Shown here: positions 19,601 to 28,792 of the stretch, one piece after another
Layout of the letters: every line of letters begins with the position of its first letter
How positions within the stretch are numbered: position 1 is the first letter of the stretch
Source of the DNA: Fibrobacter sp. UBA4297
GTDB taxonomy: Bacteria; Fibrobacterota; Fibrobacteria; Fibrobacterales; Fibrobacteraceae
Direction of reading: 5' to 3'
Assembly (NCBI RefSeq): GCF_002394865.1
Contig: NZ_DGUZ01000022.1
Location: forward strand, 1-64,000
Length of the DNA stretch: 64,000 nucleotides
Position numbers and translations under genes: made by a program
Notes under the pieces: model-generated
What the model was told of the DNA's origin: nothing
Seen by the model: only the letters and a program-made list of their open reading frames with translations
Database searches by the model: none

Positions 19601-22600
19601 GGAGGATTTTCCGGTAGACATTATTACACCGTAGAAGTTACACCTAATGCGTCCGAAGATCAAATAATCGATGTCTTAAAGGTATCAACAGAAGCAGATG
19701 CTCAAGACGGAGACATTCACATATCTTTAACTACGCCAACTGAGCAATGCATCATCGGAGGCTCTAAAAACACTCATCATGTTTACGTAAGAGGCCATTT
19801 ATATATAACCAGAGCCTCCATATCCGACTACTGTGATAACTTCACTTGTGATGCAGCGACTCTAGAAAAAAGCCATTATCCAGACTGCATCTATGAGGGT
19901 GAATGGATTACGGTCAGTGGTACAGGCTGTAGTGAAATTGTCAAAAATGACCGGTGGTCATGCCTAACGAATACGGCAATTTCTCTTGTATCCGTAAACG
20001 AATCCGATATTCCATCCAACTGCGAAATCGTCATACCAACAGACAACAATAGCATCGATGAACCACACAGTGGTGAATCTCAAAATCTTTACGCATCACT
20101 AAAACACAAAAAAGTGGAACTGACAGTCAAGCTCAAAGACAACAAAGATGACGACACGTATGTTCGCGTTTACGACCAAATGACATCTACTGAGCACCGT
20201 TGCACAAAAAACAGCACCCCCTATCCTTGCCAATATAACATCATCGCAGGCGCTCCAATTATCATTTCTCATGAGGATTACGGTGAAGACAAAGAAAGTT
20301 TTGCTTTTTGGAGATGTTCTGGAGATAATTGTTCAAAATCTACCTATTACAATGATGAAGAAGAATTCAGATTCTACAGCAGTCATACAATTACTGCTGA
20401 TTACGGTGTTGAATCCCATTGCTATTACGATGATTTTTCACAAACAACGGCATTTTGCGACACTGACGCGGAAAACTGCATAGATACATGCGCAACAATT
20501 ATTGAAGGAGAGCAAGTATGCGATCCTAGAAACAGCAAACAACCAAAATCACACTGGCTAATGACATACCACAACAATGGCAAAGGAAACAATTCCAATT
20601 ACATTCGACCTAATTTTGGCTCAGGCTCTATTTTCGCCCCCAATAACCAGAATGGAAACAATCAGAGCGGAAAAGTATCGGTAATTCTCAGAAACAAGAA
20701 TGCAGGACAATATGGTACAATGAACGCCCTTATACAAACAGCCATTCTTGCAAGTTCAAATCCAAATGAATTCTTAAATACGGGATTTATTTTTAGGAGT
20801 AACGGGAAAGAACACTTAATACTAAACGTTTATGGAACTAGTACTGCAGGAAAAAGCTCAGGAGACTTAACATTCCGAGTTTGCAAAGTGGTTGGCCAAG
20901 CAATAAACAATAAAAATCAAGGTGATTGCAAACTTATTCCAAAAGGAAAAGACGTATTGAATGTACCCATATCCAGCACGGATTTCATCAAAGTGGCTTT
21001 CACAATCGACAATAAAGATTTATTAACGGTTAATGCTAGCGTAAATAACAAAGCATGGTCCGGCGAACTCAGTATCAAGGACTTTGGGTTCAACGACATT
21101 ACACATACCTACGTTGGTTTCAGTTTAGCAGATCCTGAATTTAAAATATTTGATAATGGCTGGACATCAGCCTCGTTCAATGACCAATGCTGGGAACTTC
21201 CCTCGATATCATGTTCCTTCGCTGACAAATATGTAGGCGAAACGGTTCCCCTTAATGAAGAGGTCACCCCCAAAGTCATTATATCCAGTTGGTTTACTGA
21301 TAAAAATTGTGTAACAGAATACCACTACAACGGATGTGACAATGCAACATCTCTCTGCGTAAACGGCACTGGCGAACCTGGAGAAATCGGAGCGACATTG
21401 TCGGGAAGCAATTACAAATTTACAGCGGAAGGAGCTCATGGATACCTTGTAGATGATGATAAAAGGGCCCAAGATGCATCCGTAAAAGTCGTTTGTCCAG
21501 GAGAAGTTACAAGTCTGGACCTTGCTAAAGAATACTATAGCTGTGGCACATTCTGGGTTGGAAAGGTTACTAATTGCTCAAGTGAACTTTCTATACCTGA
21601 TAAGCCCATATATTTAACAAGCAACGTTCCTGAAGAAATTTCAACAGAAGAAAATGGCGATGGATACATAAACATGCGTGGCTCCATTTTGCATATTGAT
21701 ATTGAAACAGACGACTCAAATGACGAAAACAATAACCTTAACGCTAATTTGGAAATTCAATTACAGTCAACAAACGGAATAAAAAGTTCGTCAAGATTAA
21801 TCAGTACAGCTGGACATCACGAAATTGGAATTGACAATTTATCAAATATTTTTGGATTTGATCCACAGCATGTTTCAAAAATCATTATTACAAGCGACAA
21901 CAACATCTATATTAAAAACATCCATATAGCAAACAAATGCTCAAACAAGCTTTCTATTGAATGTGAAAAAGCGCATTTTGATCCTAATAAAGGGTGGAAA
22001 GTCGATGTAAAAGTCCACCCGATGAGTCCAAGCATAAAATGCTCTTACACATCGTCAGACAACAATATAGAACCCCTTGAAAACATCATCGGATGCACAA
22101 ATTCAGAGACGTTCTTAACATATAAGGAAAACGGTTACTATTGGTTGGGCAGCGCCCCCTCCTTTACAGTAACAGCTTTGGACAACAATGGTTCCACAGT
22201 TTCTTGCACAGTCACAGGAGAAAATTTAGGAACATTTACACCCACCTGTAGCGTAATCCCAACAAACATTACCACAGGCAGTGATGCACCTACATTCTCA
22301 TTTAAAATCGGTGAACCAAGACTCGGACCTGGCTGGGATAGAGTAACAGCCAATTATAGAGTATCCTTAGACGACGATGTTATAAAAGAAGGCAGTGCAA
22401 AATTAGGATCCAACCAAAACATATCATCAGACACAAAGCCTTCCAGTGGCGAACATCAATACAAGGTTGAAACTTGGTTCGGAAATGGACCATACGCATC
22501 AATGTGGGCACAGTCCTGCACTGCTGATTTCAACGTTGAAGACGGTGTCCAGAAGACCCCACCAACAATCAACTGCGAATCAAGCGAAGTAGACAATAAT

Positions 22601-23452
22601 GGATCATTCACAGTTAGCATCAGCAACCCCGATGAAATCCAATACACCTATACCTTCGGAGTTACCGACCCATTAGGTAATGTTTTTGCCGGTCAAAGCG
22701 GTTCAAGTAATGAAACAAGCCTTGCATATTCTTATACTCCAGGAATGGCGGGATCCGGAACCTATAGGTACTCCATCACAATCAATGGTGGGGAAACACA
22801 AACGTGTACAAAAACTCTATCAGTAACTTCGACTCTTTCTGCAACTTGCCCTACAACAATCACCAATCAAAATCCAGAAAACATTATCAATGTGAGTGCA
22901 AGCGCTCAGATAACCATAAATGGCCATACTTCGGATTGTACAGATTGCGAATACAAAATACTCTACAACAATGTACAGAAAAACGAAAACAATGAACTAT
23001 TTTTCTACGACAATAACGCTACAGGAACTAGAACTTATCGTTTTGAGGTTTCGGACAACGAAGGACACAACTATTCTTGTAACTTCAATGTGTCTTTCCA
23101 AAGCCAACAAAGTGGAGATATCGAACTCACTTACGGAGGAGGTAATTGGACTTTCATTAGTGAGGGAACGCACAAAATTGCATGCACAGGAAATCAATAT
23201 TCAGGACACTTAATATGTAAATGTCCCAATGCCGTATCGAATTATTACGATTGTCAAATGAGATACAACGGTATGCTTGTAGAAGTTCAATCCACCCAAA
23301 ATGACGGAAAGACCGTTGACGGGCAAAATACCCAATGCTACAATGGATACATCGCAAATGTAGAGATACTCGCTCCAAAAACATCCCCAGCACCAAACTC
23401 TAATCAATCAACACCACAAGGCAAAGGCATGTACTGTAAACACGATTGGTAA
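16658..23452 (+). CDS. Giant pseudopilin, PilX/GspK-like N-terminus
   Basis: 2264 residues. The N-terminus is KKG followed by VSLITVLLFMLVATIAATA, a class-III signal helix lacking Glu at mature position 5, as in GspK and PilX proteins that cap the pilus tip. After an extended beta-roll-like part (about 150-550) come a cysteine-rich region, a Ser-rich linker (TSSSSVAEPTSSAS, about 785), and many beta-sandwich-like modules with recurring Cys pairs, one resembling a LamG/concanavalin-like fold (about 1340-1510). The C-terminus is again Cys-containing. AGGAG precedes the start. A tip adhesin role, perhaps towards plant polysaccharide, is inferred from the pilin helix and size. Typical PilX or GspK proteins are only 150-330 residues. 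Confidence 0.82.
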   Translation: MFNKKGVSLITVLLFMLVATIAATATFKWLTSENKSSSSRMEIQEARLSANAGIQSIRAWMTNNANDVGALIKQYLLNGKQPILLNSRVAAHINRKQNFNVWLTGVTEINGHHKLKILSEGISRDNSKYTEAAIINVSGLYQVTPPEEEVEIKNIAYDYSYFGASISNHGSAKLSSMLINGNWYGNPLGIDKNIIITGNAKLSGNNVYIYGTGCFGGDLFADNGIDAANIYVAGTSKQFGTKNAIGVSNHAYFDGVLEQDQNREIRIGGNMTSNNKVKTSMGTGSAAFTIEGNLCLGPNAQVQIGGMQGTTPQYNCDFRVDGDVWITHPYSFYARDPNHGDFHEYYNKIILGNKNSSKVYIIDAYPHSDYVKLRENKTFIENSNYRQHCSNPISIGYGQYGCYNKNSNSSEREYHQWDYWHDDSRTPYGYIAPNSDMYYFYYVEPGVTDVEFKEYNNTYWKNRTAGAWESPSAMGAYFIGGKVYHKTNEPNTWAEYNYGDGFPQKRSPYCIHNNDKFRPECHVSPWFKSNGTVTHNLPSSRPIACADSVRKVCYDIWKEKPGCDGAKFKVDDILKTAYDAFEDYANKGCAKNITEMDENFVTNANSCYDTNIKDEEKKKTDLYNGYLVVKVTSTQKKDYSEGLKGKFIIIVTNKPSQMAPPPTAGINDYVFLYLQEGAGEIVGQGTDTYNYFIYTKGNVGSSSYNAADNSISPSGGILFNNATLSGSVYAEAASCSKVAALTSSKEMKFNHDLLNSLNQSRIICDASVTNCGGVATSSSSVAEPTSSASAEGAINGKDPYFISIAPQLGITLETQYKSSEDAPADAAELDPSILILPRIIYLPKDAPGTLADYYSVINLNGANEVKNASNVSCNPSIPPTGKMYTSSYLDIGTHRCEYKSQNYGDIPFYVVVSDASGDLPEVNFTERDQSLELGEEVTVSVKIDKSKAVNGKIKFDFSFGDIPSGWTVTPPSGATYIKERSGGFSGRHYYTVEVTPNASEDQIIDVLKVSTEADAQDGDIHISLTTPTEQCIIGGSKNTHHVYVRGHLYITRASISDYCDNFTCDAATLEKSHYPDCIYEGEWITVSGTGCSEIVKNDRWSCLTNTAISLVSVNESDIPSNCEIVIPTDNNSIDEPHSGESQNLYASLKHKKVELTVKLKDNKDDDTYVRVYDQMTSTEHRCTKNSTPYPCQYNIIAGAPIIISHEDYGEDKESFAFWRCSGDNCSKSTYYNDEEEFRFYSSHTITADYGVESHCYYDDFSQTTAFCDTDAENCIDTCATIIEGEQVCDPRNSKQPKSHWLMTYHNNGKGNNSNYIRPNFGSGSIFAPNNQNGNNQSGKVSVILRNKNAGQYGTMNALIQTAILASSNPNEFLNTGFIFRSNGKEHLILNVYGTSTAGKSSGDLTFRVCKVVGQAINNKNQGDCKLIPKGKDVLNVPISSTDFIKVAFTIDNKDLLTVNASVNNKAWSGELSIKDFGFNDITHTYVGFSLADPEFKIFDNGWTSASFNDQCWELPSISCSFADKYVGETVPLNEEVTPKVIISSWFTDKNCVTEYHYNGCDNATSLCVNGTGEPGEIGATLSGSNYKFTAEGAHGYLVDDDKRAQDASVKVVCPGEVTSLDLAKEYYSCGTFWVGKVTNCSSELSIPDKPIYLTSNVPEEISTEENGDGYINMRGSILHIDIETDDSNDENNNLNANLEIQLQSTNGIKSSSRLISTAGHHEIGIDNLSNIFGFDPQHVSKIIITSDNNIYIKNIHIANKCSNKLSIECEKAHFDPNKGWKVDVKVHPMSPSIKCSYTSSDNNIEPLENIIGCTNSETFLTYKENGYYWLGSAPSFTVTALDNNGSTVSCTVTGENLGTFTPTCSVIPTNITTGSDAPTFSFKIGEPRLGPGWDRVTANYRVSLDDDVIKEGSAKLGSNQNISSDTKPSSGEHQYKVETWFGNGPYASMWAQSCTADFNVEDGVQKTPPTINCESSEVDNNGSFTVSISNPDEIQYTYTFGVTDPLGNVFAGQSGSSNETSLAYSYTPGMAGSGTYRYSITINGGETQTCTKTLSVTSTLSATCPTTITNQNPENIINVSASAQITINGHTSDCTDCEYKILYNNVQKNENNELFFYDNNATGTRTYRFEVSDNEGHNYSCNFNVSFQSQQSGDIELTYGGGNWTFISEGTHKIACTGNQYSGHLICKCPNAVSNYYDCQMRYNGMLVEVQSTQNDGKTVDGQNTQCYNGYIANVEILAPKTSPAPNSNQSTPQGKGMYCKHDW

Positions 23453-23488
23453 ACCATTTCATCCCCTCCCCAAAAAGCTCCCCGTCGG

Positions 23489-23947
23489 GGGGATGAAAAA
23501 TTTTATGAGCGTGGCGAAAATTATGGGAAATTTGGATTTGACAGTCTGTTGTTCAAAAAGGATTTAGCTAGCCGCGGGCTTGCGAGCTGCCACTATGGCT
23601 TCGACGGAATTTGCGACACATCCATCGTCAATTACATTGATTCACTTCTTACGGATTCTATACCCAAATTCATTTATTGGACAATGCTTGATGCACATCC
23701 TCCTTATGAATTATCTGGAGTTGCCGAAAGATCTGCATTTTGCAAGGAACTTTCGCTGTCTAATGTGGATTGCACGTATTTGACATTGCAAGAAAACTCA
23801 ATGAGTGCGCTTGCAAAGCTTGCCGCAAAACACCCTGAATGTCGTTTTGTCATTCGAGGCGATCACCGTCCAATAGGCTCCTTAGAACAATCTGGCTTTG
23901 TTCAATCGTTCTATTTTAGGTGGGTGCCGATTATCGTGATAAACTAA
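23489..23947 (+). pseudogene. C-terminal relic of a sulfatase-like transferase
   Basis: The frame reads from about 23489 with GDEKFYERGENYGKFGFDS, YGFDGICDTS, MLDAHPPYE and ends RWVPIIVIN, homologous to the end of alkaline-phosphatase-superfamily membrane transferases and to the intact paralogue ending at 44096 (RWVPFVILN). The N-terminal membrane domain and catalytic nucleophile are absent, and no start codon with a ribosome site is seen. The left edge abuts a truncated hairpin (GCTCCCCGTCGGGG) after the giant pseudopilin gene. Confidence 0.75.
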
Positions 23948-24004
23948 GGTTGAATTTCAGTGGCTTAAATTGGAAACTATCTTCGCCAGTTCACGGTTGG
24001 ATCG

Positions 24005-24073
24005 CAGATGAACATGGTAAAGAACGTCCAATGCGAACGAATTCTCGGTTTTAACTCAAAGTGGGAATTTTAA
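24005..24073 (+). pseudogene. HipA-like C-terminal relic
   Basis: It translates as QMNMVKNVQCERILGFNSKW then EF-stop, nearly the same as the end of the HipA-like pseudogene at 45470. Only 22 codons remain. It overlaps convergently by 4 bases with the neighbouring small gene, exactly as in the 45-kb locus. Confidence 0.8.
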
Positions 24074-24303
24074 ATTTCCGTTTGAACTATCTTCCCATTC
24101 TTTAATTCGGAATCGAGCAAATCGTAATTGTAGGCCGAACTTTCTGTGCAAAGGCCTGTCGCCGGATTTTGAAGCAACTCAAATGTTTTTGAATTGTAGA
24201 TGAGACTCAAGGCCGACTGCAATGAAAGGCCGCGCTCTTCCATCAACCATTTGGCCATATCGCCAACAATCCCCTCAACGAGAAATTCTTGTTTTGACGT
24301 CAT
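24070..24303 (-). CDS. Small third protein of DUF3791/DUF3990 cassette
   Basis: 77 residues, helical, acidic C-terminus, no signal. It shares a pattern with the third genes of the other cassettes: an N-terminal helix (LVEGIVGDMAKWLMEE), then SLxxAxxLIYNSKTFELL, then NPxTGL, then Y(D/E)-L-x-x-E. It is weakly reminiscent of DUF3791-type proteins. ATGA overlap with the DUF3990 gene indicates translational coupling. It is 69 of 77 identical to the protein at 45240-45473. A role as antitoxin or accessory subunit is inferred only from gene order. Confidence 0.75.
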   Translation of the reverse strand: MTSKQEFLVEGIVGDMAKWLMEERGLSLQSALSLIYNSKTFELLQNPATGLCTESSAYNYDLLDSELKNGKIVQTEI

Positions 24304-24776
24304 ACGCTTGGCCTCTTTTGCAAAAAAGATATCGCCTTCGGAGTCCTAAAAGCATACTGATTATTCAATCTACGAGATTTCAGCCCATTCACTAACTCAT
24401 CTATTGTAATCACGTTAATTGCAAATGTCCTGAACAACGTAGCAATATCATCGTTTGCCACAGGACCGATAATCAAGTCAAATTCATCTGCGGGATGCTT
24501 TTGATTTCGACTTCTATTCGCCATCACAAATTCAGCCCATTCCCGATTAGGTTGCTCGAATTTCTTGATTTTCAATGATGACAAATCGGAATCGTCGAAC
24601 TCGAAGGCATTTACAACCGACTTACCCCCAAATCTATCAGCAACCTTTTGTGACATTTCGCGAGCTTGCACTAATATTGTTGTTAGATAAAAAGACTGCC
24701 CAAAATCCTTAAACGGTTTGCACATGGCCAAGTCTATTTTTTCAATATCGCAATTAGAACCATGATACAAGATCAT
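24300..24776 (-). CDS. DUF3990 protein, ADP-ribosyltransferase-like
   Basis: 158 residues. Motifs shared with the other DUF3990 copies are YHGS at 4-7, KDFGQSFYLT at about 23-32, WAEFVMANR, a D-LIIGPVANDD block and a C-terminal LNNQYAFRTPKAISFL. The His-Gly-Ser/Thr followed by Tyr in a Gly-rich strand looks like the H-Y pattern of ADP-ribosyltransferase folds, so a NAD-using toxin is a reasonable hypothesis but not shown. One conserved Gly in FGxGFY is Ser here. It overlaps both neighbours by ATGA and is the middle gene of three. Confidence 0.8.
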   Translation of the reverse strand: MILYHGSNCDIEKIDLAMCKPFKDFGQSFYLTTILVQAREMSQKVADRFGGKSVVNAFEFDDSDLSSLKIKKFEQPNREWAEFVMANRSRNQKHPADEFDLIIGPVANDDIATLFRTFAINVITIDELVNGLKSRRLNNQYAFRTPKAISFLQKRPSV

Positions 24777-24985
24777 TGAATCTGTCCTCCGTTTCTTTGA
24801 CAGATTGCGGTCAAATCTTCAACTGTATCATCAAAAGAAAGCAAATGCTCAGCCCCATAGTGAGCTTCTAAAAAATCCATTCCTTTAAAAAGGCTCAGAT
24901 AATTAAAAGCTTGCTTTACCGAAAGCGCTTTTGCTTTCGCAAATTCACTAATAGCCGCTATAGTCCATGTTATTTGCTTTTCCAT
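24773..24985 (-). CDS. DUF3791-like small protein, first in cassette
   Basis: 70 residues, helical, with the end pattern E-A-H-Y-G-A-E-H-L-L then DTVEDL typical of DUF3791 proteins that precede DUF3990 genes. It differs from the 45005-45217 protein at only two positions. It is the first gene of the cassette; its promoter would lie in the A+T-rich 24986-25199 gap. An antitoxin or regulator role is inferred from its position before the DUF3990 gene. Confidence 0.78.
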   Translation of the reverse strand: MEKQITWTIAAISEFAKAKALSVKQAFNYLSLFKGMDFLEAHYGAEHLLSFDDTVEDLTAICQRNGGQIQ

Positions 24986-25199
24986 ATAGAGAAATATATA
25001 AAATTGAGTAAAATGGTCAATAACCCCTTATATAAAGCTATAGGACACTCCTAAATAGCCCTAAAATCATACTCGGCATCGACTCAAAATAAAAATTAAA
25101 AATTCTCCAAATTAAAGTATTATACCACAAGGGAAACCAACTACACTCCCAAAGAAATTATATATTACGCTTTGTAAACAATTAGGGATGTGTAGAGCA

Positions 25200-26333
25200 A
25201 TGAAAATTCCTTTTAACCAGCCTCCCTTCGTGGGGCCTGAAATTGATTATGTACGGAAGGCCGTCGAAAGCGGCCGAATCTGCGGCGATGGGCAATTCAA
25301 CCAGAAATGCCACGCCTGGCTAGAACAAAAAACGGGTGTCGCCCGCGCATTGCTCACTACAAGTTGCACCCACGCTCTTGAGATGTCCGCACTTTTGTGC
25401 AACATCCAGCCCGGTGACGAAGTCATCATGCCGTCATTCACGTTCGTCTCGACTGCGGACGCATTCGCCATGCGAGGCGCCAAATGCGTGTTCGTAGACA
25501 TCCGTCCGGACACGATGAACATCGACGAGAAACTGATTGAAGACGCCATCACGGAAAAGACGAAAGCAATCGTCCCTGTGCATTATGCAGGCGTCGGCTG
25601 CGAAATGGACACCATCAACTCCATCGCCAAAAAGCACAATTTATTCGTCATCGAAGATGCCGCGCAAGGTATGATGGCTACCTACAAAGGACGTTCGCTC
25701 GGCTCACTCGGTGATTTCGGTTGCTACAGTTTCCACGAAACAAAGAACTACAGCATGGGCGAAGGCGGAGCCATTCTCATCGCCGACAAAAAGTATTCCG
25801 ACCACGCCGAAATCATCCGCGAAAAAGGCACAAACCGCGTGCAATTCCACCGTGGCGAAGTCGATAAGTACACATGGGTTGAACTCGGCTCGAGCTACTT
25901 GCCGAGCGAACTCAACGCAGCCTACCTCTACGCCGAACTCGAAAACGCTCAAAAAATATTCGACAATCGCATGGCAAGCTGGAACGCCTACCGAGAACGT
26001 TTACAACCTCTCGCAGATGCTGGCGATTTGCAGCTTCCGTACATTCCGACAGAATGTTGCCACAACGCTCACATGTTCTACCTGAAGGTCGCCGATCTCA
26101 AAACACGAACAGCACTCATTGCACATCTCGTCAAAAATGGAATTCTCGCAGTATTCCACTACGTGCCGCTCCACAACGCCCCCGCCGGTAAACGTTTCGG
26201 ACGTTTCAATGGCGAAGACCGTTACACCACCCACGAAAGCGACCGTCTGTTACGACTCCCCATGTTCTACGGATTAAAGCCAGACGATCAGGAATTCGTG
26301 TGTGATAAAGTAAAGGAATTTTTCGGGAAGTAA
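25200..26333 (+). CDS. rffA: dTDP-4-amino-4,6-dideoxygalactose transaminase
   Basis: 377-residue PLP-dependent aminotransferase of the DegT/DnrJ/EryC1 family, closest in motif order to RffA/WecE, which makes an amino-deoxy sugar nucleotide for surface glycans. It has the start KIPFNQPPFVG typical of WecE, the catalytic Lys182 in HETKNYSMGEGG and the IEDAAQG cofactor site. The ATG at 25200 is preferred over 25188 by family alignment. It is the first gene of the polysaccharide cluster and is followed after 6 bases by the ATP-grasp gene. Confidence 0.88.
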   Translation: MKIPFNQPPFVGPEIDYVRKAVESGRICGDGQFNQKCHAWLEQKTGVARALLTTSCTHALEMSALLCNIQPGDEVIMPSFTFVSTADAFAMRGAKCVFVDIRPDTMNIDEKLIEDAITEKTKAIVPVHYAGVGCEMDTINSIAKKHNLFVIEDAAQGMMATYKGRSLGSLGDFGCYSFHETKNYSMGEGGAILIADKKYSDHAEIIREKGTNRVQFHRGEVDKYTWVELGSSYLPSELNAAYLYAELENAQKIFDNRMASWNAYRERLQPLADAGDLQLPYIPTECCHNAHMFYLKVADLKTRTALIAHLVKNGILAVFHYVPLHNAPAGKRFGRFNGEDRYTTHESDRLLRLPMFYGLKPDDQEFVCDKVKEFFGK

Positions 26334-26339
26334 AAAGAA

Positions 26340-27563
26340 ATGGAGCAAAGCAATCCTCAAAAGAAACTCTTGCTATTAGGCGGCAGCCATGCTGAAATTC
26401 CGCTCATTCAAGCGGCACATGAACTCGGCTGGTACGTGATTACTACGGGTAACAACCGCGATGGGCTCGGACACCCTTACGCCGACAAGACCGTTTTTGC
26501 AGACTTCAGCGACAAAAACGCTATGCTAGAACTAGCCAGCAATGAAGGCGTGCAAGCCGTTTGTTCCGGATGCAACGATTTCGCTTTGCTTTCAACAGTC
26601 TACGTTTGCGAAAAATTGGGATTGCCAGGGCATGATTCCTATGCGACAAGCCTTGAGTTACATCATAAGGACAAGTATCGCGCACTTGCGACAAGACTAG
26701 GAATACCGACACCACGCGCGATTACCGTCAAAGTCGCTGGCACTGATTCTGCAAGGGAAAACGCCACAGATTTTGATACAGCGATTGCGCGGCTCACCTT
26801 CCCTATCATCGTCAAACCCGTTGATTTGACCGGTGGCAAAGGCATCCACCGAGCCGTCAACATCGAAGAAGCTCGCGCGGCCTACAAAGATGCCTGCAGC
26901 CGCACCCGACAAGACCACATTGTAGTCGAAGAATTCGTACAAGGTACGAACCACGGCTTCTCCGCCATGCTCGTGAAAGGCAAAGTCGCATTTGCATTTT
27001 CCGACAACGAACAGTATTACCTCAACAAGTACATGGTCTCGGGAGCAAACACGCCAAGCACCACAAGTGCAGCGGGCCTCGCCAAGCTCCGAGACTACAG
27101 CGAACGCATCGCCCGCGAATTGCACCTCGTCGATGGCATTTTGCATATCCAGTACATTGAGCGTGCTGACGGCACGCCAGTCATCATTGAGATATGTCGC
27201 CGACCGCCAGGAGATTTGTACATCAAGTTCGTCAAATACGCCACCGGAATTGACTACCCAAAATTCATTGTGATGGCTGAAACAGGAATGGACATTTCAG
27301 GCATCGCCGATATTCCCACGCAAGGATTCTGGCTCAGGCACTGCATTATGACGGATCGAGAAGGAATTGTCCGCAAAGTCACCTTTGCTCCAAAAATTCA
27401 AAAGAACATTGTCGAAAAATTGCTGTGGTATAAGCCGGGCGAATCTATTTCAGACAAGCTTTTATACAAAGCAGGCATCGTATTTTTCAAGTTCAACACC
27501 CTCGCCGAAATGCAAGACAAAACAGCAAGAATGGTCGACCTCGTGAAAATAATCACCGAGTAA
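26340..27563 (+). CDS. ATP-grasp enzyme in polysaccharide cluster
   Basis: 407 residues. The N-terminal pre-ATP-grasp Rossmann part (LLLLGGSHAEIPLI) is followed by the ATP-grasp fold with IVKPVDLTGGKGI as the phosphate loop, VVEEFVQGTNHGFS and the metal-binding EICRRPPGD. Such enzymes ligate a carboxylate to an amine using ATP. Next to an amino-sugar transaminase and a GT, it may add an amino acid to the sugar amine, but the substrate is inferred only from context. Confidence 0.83.
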   Translation: MEQSNPQKKLLLLGGSHAEIPLIQAAHELGWYVITTGNNRDGLGHPYADKTVFADFSDKNAMLELASNEGVQAVCSGCNDFALLSTVYVCEKLGLPGHDSYATSLELHHKDKYRALATRLGIPTPRAITVKVAGTDSARENATDFDTAIARLTFPIIVKPVDLTGGKGIHRAVNIEEARAAYKDACSRTRQDHIVVEEFVQGTNHGFSAMLVKGKVAFAFSDNEQYYLNKYMVSGANTPSTTSAAGLAKLRDYSERIARELHLVDGILHIQYIERADGTPVIIEICRRPPGDLYIKFVKYATGIDYPKFIVMAETGMDISGIADIPTQGFWLRHCIMTDREGIVRKVTFAPKIQKNIVEKLLWYKPGESISDKLLYKAGIVFFKFNTLAEMQDKTARMVDLVKIITE

Positions 27564-27573
27564 TTTAAGATAT

Positions 27574-27633
27574 ACCCTTCGGCAAGCTCAGGGAGCATTC
27601 TCTCGTCTTTCCTCTCTCGTCTTTCGTCTAATC
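27574..27633. repeat. Dispersed repeat words between genes
   Basis: Contains CCCTTCGGCAAGCTCAGGG, related to the copy at 7756, and CTCTCGTCTTTC-type strings that match, in reverse complement, the repeat inside uvrB at 11757-11793. Confidence 0.65.
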
Positions 27634-27649
27634 CTTTACTATATTCAAA

Positions 27650-28792
27650 ATGATGAAAAAAGAACCTTACCAAATTGCGTTTATCGGAGGCGGAATCAAT
27701 TCAGCCATTGGCGAAGTCCATAAGGCAGCAAGCCAGATGGACGGCCATTTTGAACTCGTGGCCGGCGCATTCAGCACACACGAAGAAACAAACCGCGAAA
27801 CCGCCCGCACCTGGGGTGTTTCCGAAGAACGCACGTACGCAAAATATCAAGATTTATTGCAAGCCGAAAAAGGCAAACTCGATGCCGTCGTAGTGCTCGC
27901 ACCGACAGACTACCACAAAGACATCGTCATCGAAGCTCTCAGAGCAGGTTACCCCGTCATTTGCGAAAAGTCGCTCGCCACAAGCGTTGCCGAAGGCGAA
28001 GCCATTGCAAAAGCGGTTGCCGAGACAAAAGGTTTTTTCTGCACCACGTACAACTACACCGGATACCCGATGATTCGCGAACTCAAGCAGTTCATCGCCG
28101 ATGGTAAGCTCGGAAAAATTCAGCAAGTGCAAGTTGAAATGCCGCAAGAAGGCTTTATGCGCCTAGGCGCAAACAACGAACCGCCCAAGCCGCAAATTTG
28201 GCGACTCAAGGACACCGTGATTCCGAAGATTTCGCTTGACCTTGGCAGCCACCTGCACAACATGATTTACTTTTTGACCGGCGAACGCCCGGAACACATC
28301 GTGGCCGACCAGACAACCTTCGGACTCTTCCCGCAAATCGTTGATAACGTGGGCGCACTCGTGCAATACACGAACAACGTCCGCGCACAAATCTGGTTCA
28401 GCAAAACCGCACTCGGCAACCGCAACGGCCTCCGCATCCGCGTTTACGGCAGCGAAGGCAGCGCCGAATGGTTCCAGCTCGAACCCGAAACGCTCAAGAC
28501 ATGCGACCTGCGCGGCAACGTTAGCCTCCGCGACCGCACCGGAGACGTCAAGATCGCCAACCAGCAACGTTACAACCGCTTCAAGGCAGGCCACCCCGCC
28601 GGATTCATCGAAGCATTCGCGAACTACTATAAAGACATCGCCGATTGCCTCAGCCAGTATTTTGCCACCGGCAGCTTCAAAAGCCAGTATGTATGCGGCA
28701 TCCGCACATCGCTCGAAGGCCTCGCTATGATGCAAGCCGCCGCCAAGTCCGCCCAAAGCAACAAGTGGGAATCCGTTCAGCAAAGGTTCTAG
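27650..28792 (+). CDS. Gfo/Idh/MocA family oxidoreductase
   Basis: 380 residues. The N-terminal Rossmann fold begins IAFIGGGINSAIG; EKSLATS (about 105) holds the conserved Glu-Lys of the family's nucleotide site; the C-terminal domain is alpha/beta. Such enzymes oxidise or reduce sugar nucleotides or cyclitols with NAD(P). In this cluster it probably acts on a sugar nucleotide. A second ATG at 27653 is an equally possible start. The stop is directly followed by the next ATG. Confidence 0.87.
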   Translation: MMKKEPYQIAFIGGGINSAIGEVHKAASQMDGHFELVAGAFSTHEETNRETARTWGVSEERTYAKYQDLLQAEKGKLDAVVVLAPTDYHKDIVIEALRAGYPVICEKSLATSVAEGEAIAKAVAETKGFFCTTYNYTGYPMIRELKQFIADGKLGKIQQVQVEMPQEGFMRLGANNEPPKPQIWRLKDTVIPKISLDLGSHLHNMIYFLTGERPEHIVADQTTFGLFPQIVDNVGALVQYTNNVRAQIWFSKTALGNRNGLRIRVYGSEGSAEWFQLEPETLKTCDLRGNVSLRDRTGDVKIANQQRYNRFKAGHPAGFIEAFANYYKDIADCLSQYFATGSFKSQYVCGIRTSLEGLAMMQAAAKSAQSNKWESVQQRF

